Shown: positions 1 to 11,546, numbered from the stretch's first letter. The stretch is DNA of 32,803 nucleotides from Paulinella micropora (GCA_009731375.1 BJOX01000004.1:637162-669964), one strand, 5' to 3'. The notes: generated by a model from the sequence alone, not told the origin. Translations and numbers: made by a program.

Positions 1-258
1 ACAATGTCATCATTGTAGCTTGCGCAAGCTTACGGTGCTCAAAACACTTGGACTAACGGCTTCCTTTTCTTTCTCTTCTTCCTTATCCTCCCACTCTCCA
101 TTCCTAGATTGCCTTTTTCTTCAACGTCCTTCCTCCTCTTCTTTTCCAGAACACAGTCTACCCGTGATTCCCATCCCGGACACATGCACAGTACACAAAT
201 TATTGTTTGATGTGAAACTGCGTTCCTTTGCAAGGACTACATTCCTTTGCGACATCTC
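1..258 (+). repeat. Retroelement 3' region, copy A (cut by window edge)
   Basis: This stretch is the reverse complement of 22111-22371, nearly base for base. There, the sequence lies directly downstream, in coding sense, of the PD-(D/E)XK-like coding remnant, so I read it as that element's 3' untranslated region. It contains the 14-base palindrome AGCTTGCGCAAGCT, a pyrimidine-rich stretch, and the terminal motif GCGACATCTC, which passes straight into (ATCT)n. The upstream part lies outside the window. An apparent open frame through it has no independent support. Confidence 0.75.
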
Positions 259-306
259 ATCTATCTATCTATCTATACATACATACATACACATACATAC
301 ATACAG
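259..306. repeat. (ATCT)n then (ACAT)n tail
   Basis: A short ATCT run directly abuts the end of copy A and changes into ACAT repeats. It could be the retroelement's own tail or a later expansion from it. Confidence 0.8.
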
Positions 307-361
307 ACCTTGACGGCCGTGTGATCAGGATAGATAACAACACAAGATGAAGATTAGACAA

Positions 362-534
362 AGTAAGATATGATGTCATGACATCACATGACATCACATA
401 ACATAACATAACATAACATAACAGCATAACAGAAAATTAGGGACATTCCCTTTTTGTGAAGTCATGCAGCACGACCGCCTGACGAGATAAGATGACACAA
501 GATGACATAACATAACATAACATATCATAACATC
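362..534. repeat. Pentanucleotide ACATA arrays with spacer
   Basis: Runs of ACATA/ACATC at about 376-423 and 489-534 flank a roughly 60-bp non-repetitive spacer. A shorter related run occurs near 1227-1240. No gene is visible between 307 and 590. Confidence 0.75.
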
Positions 535-588
535 ATTGACGTAGCATGTTTGACAGCGTTTCGTGCTCTTACGCTTGCCATGCGTAGC

Positions 589-590
<2 letters not shown>

Positions 591-671
<81 letters not shown>

Positions 672-712
672 GACCTTTACGTTCGACCGCGTGTTCGGCC
701 CCGAAGCGCAGC

Positions 713-763
<51 letters not shown>
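591..763. repeat. Two (GA)n arrays around a 43-bp spacer
   Basis: GA runs at 591-671 and 715-763 are separated by GC-rich sequence. The word AGCATGTTTGACA, or a close form of it, occurs before the first run (about 543) and after the second (about 768), so the pair may be a duplication. The RE/ER open frames here are repeat translations. Confidence 0.85.
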
Positions 764-765
<2 letters not shown>

Positions 766-854
766 AGTGCATGTTTGACAAGGCTGAGTCAGCAGAACAA
801 ACTGACATAGTTCACCCCCGTGGTGTCTGCCTCTGGCTTGGCTTCTGCAAAGGA

Positions 855-1189
855 GGCTTCTTTCTGAATGTTTGCAAAAGAGGCTTCTTTCTGAATGTTT
901 GCAAAGGGGGCTTCTGGCTGAATGTTCGCAAAAGAGGAGGAGGAAGGAGGAGAAGGAGGAGGAGGAAGGAGGAGGAGGAGGAGGAGGAAGAAGAAGGAGG
1001 AAGGAGGAGGAGGAGGAAGAAGGAGGAGGAGGAAGGAGGAGGAAGGAGGGAGGAAGAAGGAGGAGGAAGGATGAAGAAGAAGAAAAGGAAAAGAGGCTTC
1101 TTGCTGAATGTTTGCAAAGGGGGCTTCTGGCTGAATGTTTGCAAAGGGGGCTGCTTGCTCAATGTTCGCAAAGGGGCTTCTTGCTGAAT
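855..1189. repeat. 27-bp minisatellite split by a purine tract
   Basis: Units of 27 bp (GGCTTCTNNCTGAATGTTTG plus CAAARGR) lie at 855-881, 882-908, 909-935, 1095-1121, 1122-1148 and 1149-1175, with a partial seventh to 1189. Between units three and four sits a 159-bp GGA/GAA-rich tract (936-1094). Because 27 and 159 are both multiples of three, frames stay open on both strands. On the minus strand each unit reads PFANIQPEA-like. No promoter, splice signal or homolog supports a gene. Confidence 0.85.
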
Positions 1190-1299
1190 CGTCGGCTAAA
1201 TTATTGCCGCATTTATGCTCGAGTGGGTAACATAACATAAAGTAACGTAATGTGACTGACCTGTTCTTTGAACCGCTCCTCAGAGCTCAACAGGGGGAT

Positions 1300-1363
1300 G
1301 CGCTTGTCGATGATGCCCCAGACCCCGTGCGCTAGATAGACAGATAGACAGAGAGCGAGTGAG

Positions 1364-1436
<73 letters not shown>

Positions 1437-1446
1437 NNNNNNNNNN

Positions 1447-1484
<38 letters not shown>

Positions 1485-1485
1485 C

Positions 1486-1570
<85 letters not shown>

Positions 1571-1644
1571 TATATACGCTTGTCGGTGATGCCCCATGGC
1601 CCGTGCGCTGAACAGAAAGATAGACAGAGACGGAGCGACAGCGC

Positions 1645-1692
<48 letters not shown>

Positions 1693-1730
1693 GTGATACC
1701 CCAGAGCGTGTGTGCTAGATAGATAGACAG
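1300..1730. repeat. Three-copy core with (GA)n and (GACA)n arrays; 10-N gap
   Basis: A core containing CTTGTCGRTGATGCCCCA and CCGTGCGCT occurs at about 1300-1345 and 1577-1612, with a diverged third copy near 1692-1720. A GA array fills 1370-1565 and is broken by ten unresolved bases (1437-1446). A GACA array fills 1645-1694. Each core copy passes into GATA/GACA sequence on its right. Confidence 0.8.
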
Positions 1731-1803
1731 ACAGACAGACAGATATATGTGATGAATAGATGAATGGATGAATGGATTGTGTACAGGTCAATATGTACGC
1801 CAT

Positions 1804-1815
1804 TGCACACACAAG
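1804..1815. repeat. Left target-site duplication of foldback element
   Basis: The 12 bases TGCACACACAAG recur exactly at 2029-2040, on the other side of the foldback element. Confidence 0.7.
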
Positions 1816-2028
1816 AGAAGTTCCCTGTACTTAACCACAATCAGCAATGACTTCAAACGCTTCGTTCTCAGCCGGTTCTTATCTTCGCGGCTTGTGTAGT
1901 GGCTCATTTGAAAGCTCTCATCAAGAGCTTTCTAATGAGCCATAAAACAGGTTGTAGATGCAAATATTGACTGAGATCAAAGCGCTTGACGTCATTGTTC
2001 GTTGTACTTAAGAAATCGGAATTTCTCA
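1816..2028. mobile_element. 213-bp foldback (MITE-like) element
   Basis: Nearly the whole interval is an imperfect inverted repeat with arms of about 103 and 105 bp and its centre at 1921. The inner 18 bp match at 17 positions (1901-1918 against 1924-1941, loop CATCA). A middle block matches at about 23 of 27 positions (1845-1871 against 1971-1997). The tips share AGAARTTCC. Exact 12-bp direct repeats flank it. It has no coding capacity. Non-autonomous DNA transposons of the foldback/MITE kind have this layout. The 12-bp duplication is longer than most MITE superfamilies make, so the mobilising enzyme is unknown. Confidence 0.7.
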
Positions 2029-2040
2029 TGCACACACAAG
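2029..2040. repeat. Right target-site duplication of foldback element
   Basis: Exact copy of 1804-1815 in direct orientation, placed symmetrically about the foldback centre. Confidence 0.7.
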
Positions 2041-2123
2041 TACATCGTATGTACGTACCAGCGAGAACGAGATCCGGCGCAGCGCTAGGTGCAGGCACCC
2101 TCACATCACATACATCACATTTT

Positions 2124-2485
2124 TCTATATGTCTATATCTATATCTATATCTATATCTATACCTATACCTATACCTATACCTATGCCTATGCCTATACCT
2201 ATGCCTATACCTATACCTGTACCTGTACCTGTATCTATACCTATACCTATACCTGTACCTATACCTATACCTATACCTATACCTGTACCTATACCTGTAC
2301 CTATACCTATATCTATACCTATGGTTATATCTATATCTATATCTATATCTATATCTATATCTATATCTATATCTATATCTATATCTACATCTACATCTAC
2401 ATCTACATCTACATCTACATCTATATCTATATCTATATCTATATCTATATCTATATCTATATCTATATCTATATCTATATCTATG
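2124..2485. repeat. Hexanucleotide (CTATAT)n array with variant blocks
   Basis: The array is ordered in blocks: CTATAT, then CTATAC with CTATGC and CTGTAC variants, then CTATAT again (from about 2326), six CTACAT units (about 2386-2421), and CTATAT to the end. Frames such as YLYLYL and RYRYRY are repeat translations. Confidence 0.9.
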
Positions 2486-2508
2486 TAGATACCTTAGCAC
2501 CGTCTTAC

Positions 2509-2510
<2 letters not shown>

Positions 2511-2557
<47 letters not shown>

Positions 2558-2582
2558 GGATAGATGGATAGATGGATAGATG

Positions 2583-2630
<48 letters not shown>

Positions 2631-2632
2631 TC
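2511..2632. repeat. (GATA)n array
   Basis: GATA tetranucleotides with a short GATG-interrupted block (about 2556-2585). The array is preceded by ATACCTTAGCACCGTCTTAC, a fragment of the core described at 3081 and 3941. Confidence 0.95.
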
Positions 2633-3060
2633 TAATCCTGGAGACGGTCACTGCCAGTGGCAACTCAGCCTGGGGTTCAGATCTAACTACCTCCTATATT
2701 TACGATTTTGTGTCCGCCGTTGATCGCGCAGCGCAGGGCTAACAGGCGACCCACTCCCGACCGGGGCCGTGATGCAAAGGGTTGATGAAGTCGAGGTTGC
2801 AGAAGGTAACTCACAACGAGCGTGAACTCCCGAAACATCGGCTTGGGTGGCCATCATCTCCTTATTTCGCACGCCCCTGGGGGAGTCCTTGGTGGTCGTT
2901 CTGTACAGTTCAAGGGCTTGGCTACCTTTCGGCTTGAACTGGGAACGGGCACCAACCCGAGCGGATGGTTGGTGTGCAGCTTGTGAAGTGCTGAGAGTTC
3001 CTGTACGGGGGTAGTATTGGAGGCTCATGGCTTTTAAAGCTGTGCCACGCCCATAGATTA
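2633..3060. other. Unassigned complex sequence
   Basis: About 430 bp of balanced composition between GATA arrays. The minus strand has an open frame of 113 codons (3028-2687) rich in S, T, R and P, with no motif I recognise. I see no repeat of this block elsewhere in the window. It could be a fragment of an old transposon or host intergenic DNA. Confidence 0.4.
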
Positions 3061-3080
3061 ATCATATCTATCTATCTAAT

Positions 3081-4060
<980 letters not shown>

Positions 4061-4063
4061 TAT

Positions 4064-4064
<1 letters not shown>

Positions 4065-4097
<33 letters not shown>

Positions 4098-4256
4098 TAG
4101 AAACATGGATAGATCGGTCGATAGATAGATAGATAGATAGATAGATAGGTAGATAGATAGATGGTTAGATAGATAGATGGTTAGATAGATAGATGGTTAG
4201 ATAGATAGATAGATAGATAGATAGATTAGAAAGATGGATAGATCGACAGATCGGTC

Positions 4257-4290
<34 letters not shown>

Positions 4291-4510
4291 CAGATAGACA
4301 GATAGATATAAATACCTTAGCAATATTTTACTCTCTTCACCCGTGTTACTGGGGGGGTGAAACGTCCTATGTATGTATGTTTTGTATGTATGTATGTATG
4401 TATGTATGTATGTATGTATGTATGTATGTATGTACGTATGTATGTATGTATGCATAGCAATATTTTACTCTCGTCACCCGTGTTACCGGGGGGGTGAAAC
4501 GTCCTATGTA
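4065..4510. repeat. GATA and ATGT arrays with two CCTTAGCA core copies
   Basis: GATA and GATG-variant arrays fill 4065-4310. Two further copies of the core (ATTTTACTCTC, TCACCCGTGTTAC, GGGTGAAACGTC) lie at about 4313-4366 and 4456-4506, each followed by ATGT arrays. These copies show the compact core without the CT expansion seen at 3960. Confidence 0.8.
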
Positions 4511-6415
4511 TGTATGTTATGTATGTATGTATGTATGTATGTATGTATGTATGTACGTACGTATGTATGTATGTATGCATATCTACCTTTTATCCAGTTG
4601 CAGGTCACAGAACCACTCTTTGTATGTATGTATGTATGTATGTATGTATGTATGTACGTACGTATGTATTTATATATGTATATCTACCTTTTATCTAGTT
4701 GCAGATCGCAGAACCACTCTTTGTATGTATGTATGTACGTACGTACGTATGTATGTATGTATGCATATCTACCTTTTATCTAGTTGCAGATCGCAGAACC
4801 ACTCTTTGTATGTATGTATGTATGTATGTATGTATGTATGTATGTATGCATATCTACCTTTTATCTAGTTGCAGGTCGCAGAACCACTCTTTGTATGTAT
4901 GTATGTATGTATGTATGTATGTATGTACGTACGTACGTATGTATGTATGTATGCATATCTACCTTTTATCCAGAGATCGCAGAACCACTCTTTGTATGTA
5001 TGTATGTATGTATGTATGTACGTACGTACGTATGTATGTATGTATGCATATCTACCTTTTATCCAGTTGCAGATCGCAGAACCACTCTTTGTATGTATGT
5101 ATGTATGTATGTATGTACGTACGTACGTATGTATGTATGTATGTATATCTACCTTTTATCCAGTTGCAGGTCACAGAACCACTCTTTGTATGTATGTATG
5201 TATGTATGTATGTATGTATGTACGTACGTACGTACGTATGTATGTATGTATTCATATCTGTCTTTTATCTAGTTGCAGGTCACAGAACCACTCTTTGTAC
5301 GTATGAATTTATGTATGTATGTATGTATGTGTGCATGTATGTACGTACGTACGTATGTATGTATGTATGTATATCTACCTTTTATCCAGTTGCAGATCGC
5401 AGAACCACTGTTTGTATGTATGTATGTATGTATGTATGTATGTATGTATGTACGTACGTACGTATGTATGTATGCATATCTACCTTTTATCCAGTTGCAG
5501 ATCGCAGAACCACTGTTTGTATGTATGTATGTATGTATGTATGTATGTACGTATGTATGTATGTATGTATATCTACCTTTTATCCAGTTGCAGGTCACAG
5601 AACCACTCTTTGTATGTATGGATGTATGTATGTATGTACGTAGTGTATGCATATCTACCTTTTATCCAGTTGCAGATCACAGAACCACTGTTTGTATGTA
5701 TGTATGTATGTATGTATGTATGTACGTATGTATGTATGTATGTATATCTACCTTTTATCCAGTTGCAGGTCACAGAACCACTCTTTGTATGTTTGGATGT
5801 ATGTATGTATGTACGTAGTGTATGCATATCTACCTTTTATCCAGTTGCAGATCGCAGAACCACTGTTTGTATGTATTTATGTATGTATGTATGTATGTAC
5901 GTATGTATGTATGTATGTATATCTACCTTTTATCCAGTTGCAGGTCACAGAACCACTCTTTGTATGTTTGGATGTATGTATGTATGTACGTAGTGTATGC
6001 ATATCTACCTTTTATCCAGTTGCAGGTCACAGAACCACTCTTTGTATGTTTGGATGTATGTATGTATGTATGTACGTATGTATGTATGTATGTATATCTA
6101 CCTTTTATCCAGTTGCAGGTCACAGAACCACTCTTTGTATGTTTGGATGTATGTATGTATGTATGTATGTATGTATGTACGTACGTATGTATGTATGTAT
6201 GTATGTCTACCTTTGATCCAGTTGCAGATCACAGAACCACTCTTTGTATGTTTGGATGTATGTATGTATGTACGTAGTGTATGCATATCTACCTTTTATC
6301 CAGTTGCAGGTCACAGAACCACTCTTTGTATGTTTGGATGTATGTATGTATGTACGTAGTGTATGCATATCTACCTTTTATCCAGTTGCAGATCACAGAA
6401 CCACTCTTTGTTGTC
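4511..6415. repeat. 20-copy higher-order repeat: 45-bp core plus ATGT/GTAC arrays
   Basis: A core containing CTACCTTTTATCCAGTTGCA and CAGAACCACTSTTTG occurs 20 times between about 4584 and 6410. The spacers are (TATG)n with a palindromic TACGTACGTA centre. Unit lengths vary from about 80 to 115 bp with spacer length. Variants come in patches: GATCGC or GGTCAC, ACTCTTT or ACTGTTT, and a TGTTTGGATG form from about 5790 on. Frames of the CMYVCMYV type are repeat translations. Confidence 0.95.
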
Positions 6416-6436
6416 GAAGCAAGCTCTATGCATGTA

Positions 6437-6635
6437 TGTACGTATGTATGTAGGTAGGTAGGTAGGTAGGTAGGTTGGTAGGTAGGTAGGTAGGTGGGTA
6501 GGTAGTAGGTAGGTATTTTTGTAAGTATGTATATGTATATATATATATATATATGTACATATATATATATATATATAGTGTGTGTGTGTGTATGCATGCA
6601 TGTATGTATGTATGTATGTATGTATGTATGTACTC
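6437..6635. repeat. (TAGG)n, (TA)n, (TG)n and (ATGT)n arrays
   Basis: GTAG/TAGG repeats (about 6448-6515) pass into TA-rich (6536-6578), TG (6579-6592) and ATGT (to about 6632) runs. No gene is visible. Confidence 0.9.
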
Positions 6636-6679
6636 TACCGTAACTCGCCAAGCGCGTTCAGATGCCGAAAACCCTCAAC

Positions 6680-6836
6680 ATAGATAGATAGACATATAGA
6701 TAGATAGATAAGATAGATAAGATAAGATAGATAGATAGATAGATAAGATAGATAAGATAAGATAGGATAAGATAGATAGATGAGATAGATAAGATAATAT
6801 AGATAAGATAAGATAGATGGATAAGATAGATAAGAT

Positions 6837-6883
<47 letters not shown>

Positions 6884-6919
6884 GATAGATAAGATAAGAT
6901 AGATAAGATAAGATAAGAT

Positions 6920-6986
<67 letters not shown>

Positions 6987-7017
6987 GATAGATAAGATAA
7001 GATAGATAAGATAAGAT

Positions 7018-7090
<73 letters not shown>

Positions 7091-7124
7091 GATAGATAGA
7101 TAGATAGACAGATACATAGATAGG

Positions 7125-7165
<41 letters not shown>
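6680..7165. repeat. Mixed GATA/GATAA array
   Basis: GATA tetramers are mixed with GATAA pentamers, giving AGATAAGATAG motifs in several blocks, with purer GATA stretches between. The pentamers break the tetramer phase, which is unusual among the other GATA arrays here. Confidence 0.9.
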
Positions 7166-7166
<1 letters not shown>

Positions 7167-7183
7167 CATACATACATACATAC

Positions 7184-7290
7184 ATACTTGGATCTCATAA
7201 ACCTGACTTCGCATACTTACATATATACATATATATATATATATATATATGTATAAATGTATGTATGTATGTATATATAAGTAAAAATAT

Positions 7291-7328
<38 letters not shown>

Positions 7329-7386
7329 TAGACACAAACTTACTTGCTTATCATCAATCTGACTGCGCATGAAACGATGTCGTAAT

Positions 7387-7439
<53 letters not shown>

Positions 7440-7593
7440 GGATGGATAGATAGATAGATAGATAGATAGATAGTATTATATATTATATATTATATATATA
7501 TGTATATATAAGTAAAAATATTATATATATATATATATATTTATACATGTATAGACACAAACTTACTTGCTGCGCATGAAACGATGTCGTAAT

Positions 7594-7635
<42 letters not shown>

Positions 7636-7675
7636 CTTGCTTCTCATCAAACTGACTGCGCATGAAACGATGTCG

Positions 7676-7718
<43 letters not shown>

Positions 7719-7722
7719 TATT

Positions 7723-7761
<39 letters not shown>

Positions 7762-7898
7762 TATTTATATATATATACATATATTTATATATATGTATAT
7801 ATATACATATATAAGTAAAAATATTATATATATATATATATGTATAGATACAAACTTACTTGCTTATCATCAAACTGACTGCGCATAAAGCGATGTCG

Positions 7899-7939
<41 letters not shown>

Positions 7940-7940
7940 G

Positions 7941-7972
<32 letters not shown>

Positions 7973-8019
7973 CAAACTTACTTGCTTCTCATCAAACTGA
8001 CTGCGCAGAAAAGGATGTC

Positions 8020-8082
<63 letters not shown>

Positions 8083-8197
8083 TATAGATGGATGGATATA
8101 TAGATAGATGGATAGATATATAGATAGATAGATAGATAGATAGATAGATGCAAACTTACTTGCTTCTTATCAAACTGACTGCGCAGAAAAGGTTGTC

Positions 8198-8260
<63 letters not shown>

Positions 8261-8325
8261 ATAGATACAAACTTACTTGCTTCTCATCAAACTGACTGCG
8301 CATGAAACGATGTCGCAGATAATTA

Positions 8326-8380
<55 letters not shown>

Positions 8381-8437
8381 CATACTTGGATCTTATCAAC
8401 CTGACTTCGCATACATACGTACATACATAGATAGTAT

Positions 8438-8468
<31 letters not shown>

Positions 8469-8615
8469 GTATGTATGTATATATAAGTAAAAATATTATT
8501 TATATATATGTATATATATATATATGTATATGTATAGACACAAACTTACACAAACTTACTTGCTTATCATCAAACTGACTGCGCATGAAACGATGTCGTA
8601 GATAGATAGATAGAC

Positions 8616-8670
<55 letters not shown>

Positions 8671-8741
8671 GAGAGATAGATAGATAGATACAAACTTACT
8701 TGCTCATCAAACTGACTGCGCATGAAACGATGTCGTAGATA

Positions 8742-8775
<34 letters not shown>

Positions 8776-8788
8776 GGATGGATAGTAT

Positions 8789-8820
<32 letters not shown>

Positions 8821-8890
8821 AGTAAAAATATTAAAATATCTATATATATATTACATATATATATGTATATATATATATAAGTAAAAATAT

Positions 8891-8926
<36 letters not shown>

Positions 8927-8960
8927 TACAAACTTACTTGCTTATCATCAAACTGACTGC
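7184..8960. repeat. Higher-order GATA/TA repeat, ~12 core copies
   Basis: A core containing AAACTTACTTGCTTNTCATC and AAACTGACTGCGCATGAAAC occurs about ten times (near 7336, 7559, 7636, 7852, 7975, 8153, 8270, 8550, 8692 and 8932). Two diverged forms (CTTGGATCT and ACCTGACTTCGCATAC) lie near 7186 and 8384. (GATA)n follows most cores. TA-rich blocks containing AAGTAAAAATATTA precede several. All cores share one orientation. Confidence 0.9.
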
Positions 8961-9015
8961 GCATAAACCGATGTCTAAATAAAAGACAGCTGTTGCTCTC
9001 AGAGTGAAACCTGTG

Positions 9016-9049
<34 letters not shown>

Positions 9050-9099
9050 AACCGATGTCTAAATAAGAGACAGCTGTTGCTCTCAGGGTGAAACCTATG

Positions 9100-9187
<88 letters not shown>

Positions 9188-9252
9188 CATAGATAGATAT
9201 ATAGATAGTTAGATGTCTAAATAAGAGACAGCTGTTGAGAGTGAAATCTATG

Positions 9253-9286
<34 letters not shown>

Positions 9287-9291
9287 CAGAC

Positions 9292-9340
<49 letters not shown>

Positions 9341-9393
9341 CAAGACAGATGTCTAAATAAGAGACAGCTGTTGCTCTCAGAGTGAAACCTATG

Positions 9394-9474
<81 letters not shown>

Positions 9475-9518
9475 CAGATGTAACGCAAGAAACGATGTCT
9501 GATCAACAGAAAGCTGTT
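8961..9518. repeat. Higher-order GATA repeat with GACAGCTGTTGCTCTCAG core
   Basis: A core CGATGTCTAAATAA, GACAGCTGTTG and GAGTGAAACC occurs near 8968, 9051, 9211 and 9349, separated by GATA arrays. A shortened form near 9492 runs into the ATT array. The first copy is continuous with the preceding core family, so both probably come from one ancestral sequence split by arrays. Confidence 0.85.
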
Positions 9519-9520
9519 GC

Positions 9521-9601
<81 letters not shown>

Positions 9602-9607
9602 CATTAC

Positions 9608-9653
<46 letters not shown>
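9519..9653. repeat. (ATT)n array before SINE copy 1
   Basis: An uninterrupted trinucleotide array apart from one TCATTACTA break near 9601. It abuts the 5' end of SINE copy 1, and the same array type forms that SINE's 3' tail. Confidence 0.95.
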
Positions 9654-9656
<3 letters not shown>

Positions 9657-9810
9657 TATTTTCATTGAACATACCGGTCCGTCTGGAAGTGTTCGAACTG
9701 CCCTTGCGGGGGTGTCATTACAGCCTATCGTCAATTCTTCGTACTCCCCTCACGGGTGAGACGATGGAGGCGCATGTGCAGAAATGCATCAGCCATTGAC
9801 AGAGAAGCAC

Positions 9811-9868
<58 letters not shown>
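9654..9868 (+). mobile_element. SINE copy 1, 5'-truncated, with (ATT)n tail
   Basis: The body at 9654-9810 starts at CAGTATTTTCATTGAACATA, which is the point where the tRNA-like head ends in complete copies, and runs to AGAGAAGCAC. It lacks the A and B boxes and has only one of the two ~35-bp body modules. The tail (9811-9868) is (ATT)n. Confidence 0.85.
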
Positions 9869-9870
9869 TA

Positions 9871-10136
9871 GGACACCGTGATAGCCCAGTGGTCAAGTTC
9901 TACCATCTGGGCCCTGTCGCCAGTTCGATTCCCGTCGGTGCCACCAGTATTTTCATTGAACATACCGATCCGTCTGGACCAGTATTTTCTTTGAACATAC
10001 CGGCCCGTCTGGAAGTGTTGGAACTGCCCTTGCGGGGGTGTCATTAGAGCTTATCGTCAATTCTTCGTACTCCCCTCACGGGTGAGACGATGGAGGCGCA
10101 TGTGCAGAAATGCATCAGCCATTGACAGAGAAGCAC

Positions 10137-10175
<39 letters not shown>

Positions 10176-10197
10176 CATTATTATTATTATTATTATT
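9871..10197 (+). mobile_element. SINE copy 2, full length, tRNA-derived head
   Basis: The head (9872-9946) is 75 bp, tRNA-sized. GACACCG at its 5' end can pair at six of seven positions with CGGTGCC near its 3' end, and it finishes in ACCA. The A box (TAGCCCAGTGG) and B box (AGTTCGATTCC) are spaced as in tRNA genes. The body follows with a ~35-bp module in two tandem copies (CCAGTATTTTC to CGTCTGGA), then a unique region ending AGAGAAGCAC at about 10135. The tail is (ATT)n. SINEs of this type are transcribed by RNA polymerase III and moved by a partner LINE. It has no protein-coding role. Confidence 0.88.
9882..9932 (+). promoter_or_regulatory. RNA polymerase III A and B boxes of SINE copy 2
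   Basis: A box TAGCCCAGTGG (9882-9892) fits TRGCNNAGYGG. B box AGTTCGATTCC (9922-9932) fits GGTTCGANTCC with one mismatch. The 29-bp gap between them is in the usual range. Confidence 0.8.
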
Positions 10198-10199
10198 TG

Positions 10200-10491
10200 T
10201 TGTTGTTGTTGAACCTATATAGAAATAAATAATTGTGTACATGTGTGTATGTATGTATGTATGTATGTATGTAAGTATGCATTGAAGCATGTAGGTACGT
10301 ACGTATGTATGTATGTATGTATGTATGTATGTATGTATGATTCATGGGTGTATGCAGGTATGTATGCACATATGTATGCATGTATGTATGCATGTATGTA
10401 TGTATGTATGTATAACAAGTTGGAATCATTATTGTCCCAGAGTATGTATCTATGTATGTATCTATGTATGTATCTATGTATGTATGTATAT

Positions 10492-10538
<47 letters not shown>

Positions 10539-10550
10539 CCAGATAGAGTC
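10200..10550. repeat. (ATGT)n and (TA)n arrays
   Basis: A short TTG run is followed by ATGT arrays with GCATG and ACGTA interruptions (10242-10412), a unique word, TATC/TATG repeats (10442-10490) and a TA array (about 10498-10537). Confidence 0.9.
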
Positions 10551-10609
10551 ATGATCGTCCCACATCCGTCGACACTCTTCTATTTCCTTACCCTACATAC
10601 ATACATACA

Positions 10610-10640
<31 letters not shown>

Positions 10641-10742
10641 TTACATACATACATACATACATACATGCATACATACATATCGTCCCACATCCTTCGACAC
10701 TCTTCTATTTCCTTACCCTACATACATACATACATACATACA

Positions 10743-10773
<31 letters not shown>

Positions 10774-10778
10774 TTATA

Positions 10779-10812
<34 letters not shown>

Positions 10813-10970
10813 CATACATACATACATACATACATGCGCTAGGTGTATACAAACAGACATGCATACATACATACATACATATATACATATACATACATGC
10901 AAACATACATACATACATACATACATACATGCATACATACATGCATACATACATACATACATACATACAT

Positions 10971-11005
<35 letters not shown>

Positions 11006-11146
11006 TATTCATGCACGCATACGTAAATACGTACATACATACACACACACACATACATACATACATACATACATACATACATACATACATACATTTTCAT
11101 GTAAATAAATACAGCATACATGAAGACATATACAAACAGACATGCA
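10551..11146. repeat. (ACAT)n arrays with duplicated 45-bp core
   Basis: A core CGTCCCACATCCNTCGACAC and TCTTCTATTTCCTTACCC occurs at about 10556-10597 and 10680-10719. Each copy is followed by long (ACAT)n. Further ACAT arrays with GCAT, (AC)n and TATA interruptions run to about 11095. The word ACAAACAGACATGCAT occurs near 10849 and 11132. Confidence 0.88.
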
Positions 11147-11230
<84 letters not shown>

Positions 11231-11259
11231 GATCGATCGATCGATCGATCGATCGATCG

Positions 11260-11342
<83 letters not shown>

Positions 11343-11367
11343 GATCTATCGATCTATCGATCTATCG

Positions 11368-11452
<85 letters not shown>
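11147..11452. repeat. (CTAT)n array with (GATC)n blocks
   Basis: CTAT tetramers are interrupted by a pure GATC block (about 11229-11262) and by an alternating CTAT/CGAT octamer block (about 11340-11370). GATC runs are self-complementary. Confidence 0.93.
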
Positions 11453-11546
11453 CATGCCTTAGCGTCCTTCTTGCTGCGCTGGCGACATACATACATACAT
11501 ACATACATTTTCATATAAATAAATACAGGCATACATGTACACATAT

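Noticed and set aside
4511-6415. Possible CRISPR-like array of 20 regularly spaced repeats
   Set aside because: The spacers are tetranucleotide repeats, not unique sequences. Unit lengths vary, there are no cas genes, and the genome is eukaryotic.
9872-9946. Functional tRNA gene
   Set aside because: Length, boxes and ends are tRNA-like, but the D and T stems pair poorly, no clear anticodon arm forms, and the unit is fused to a repeated SINE body.
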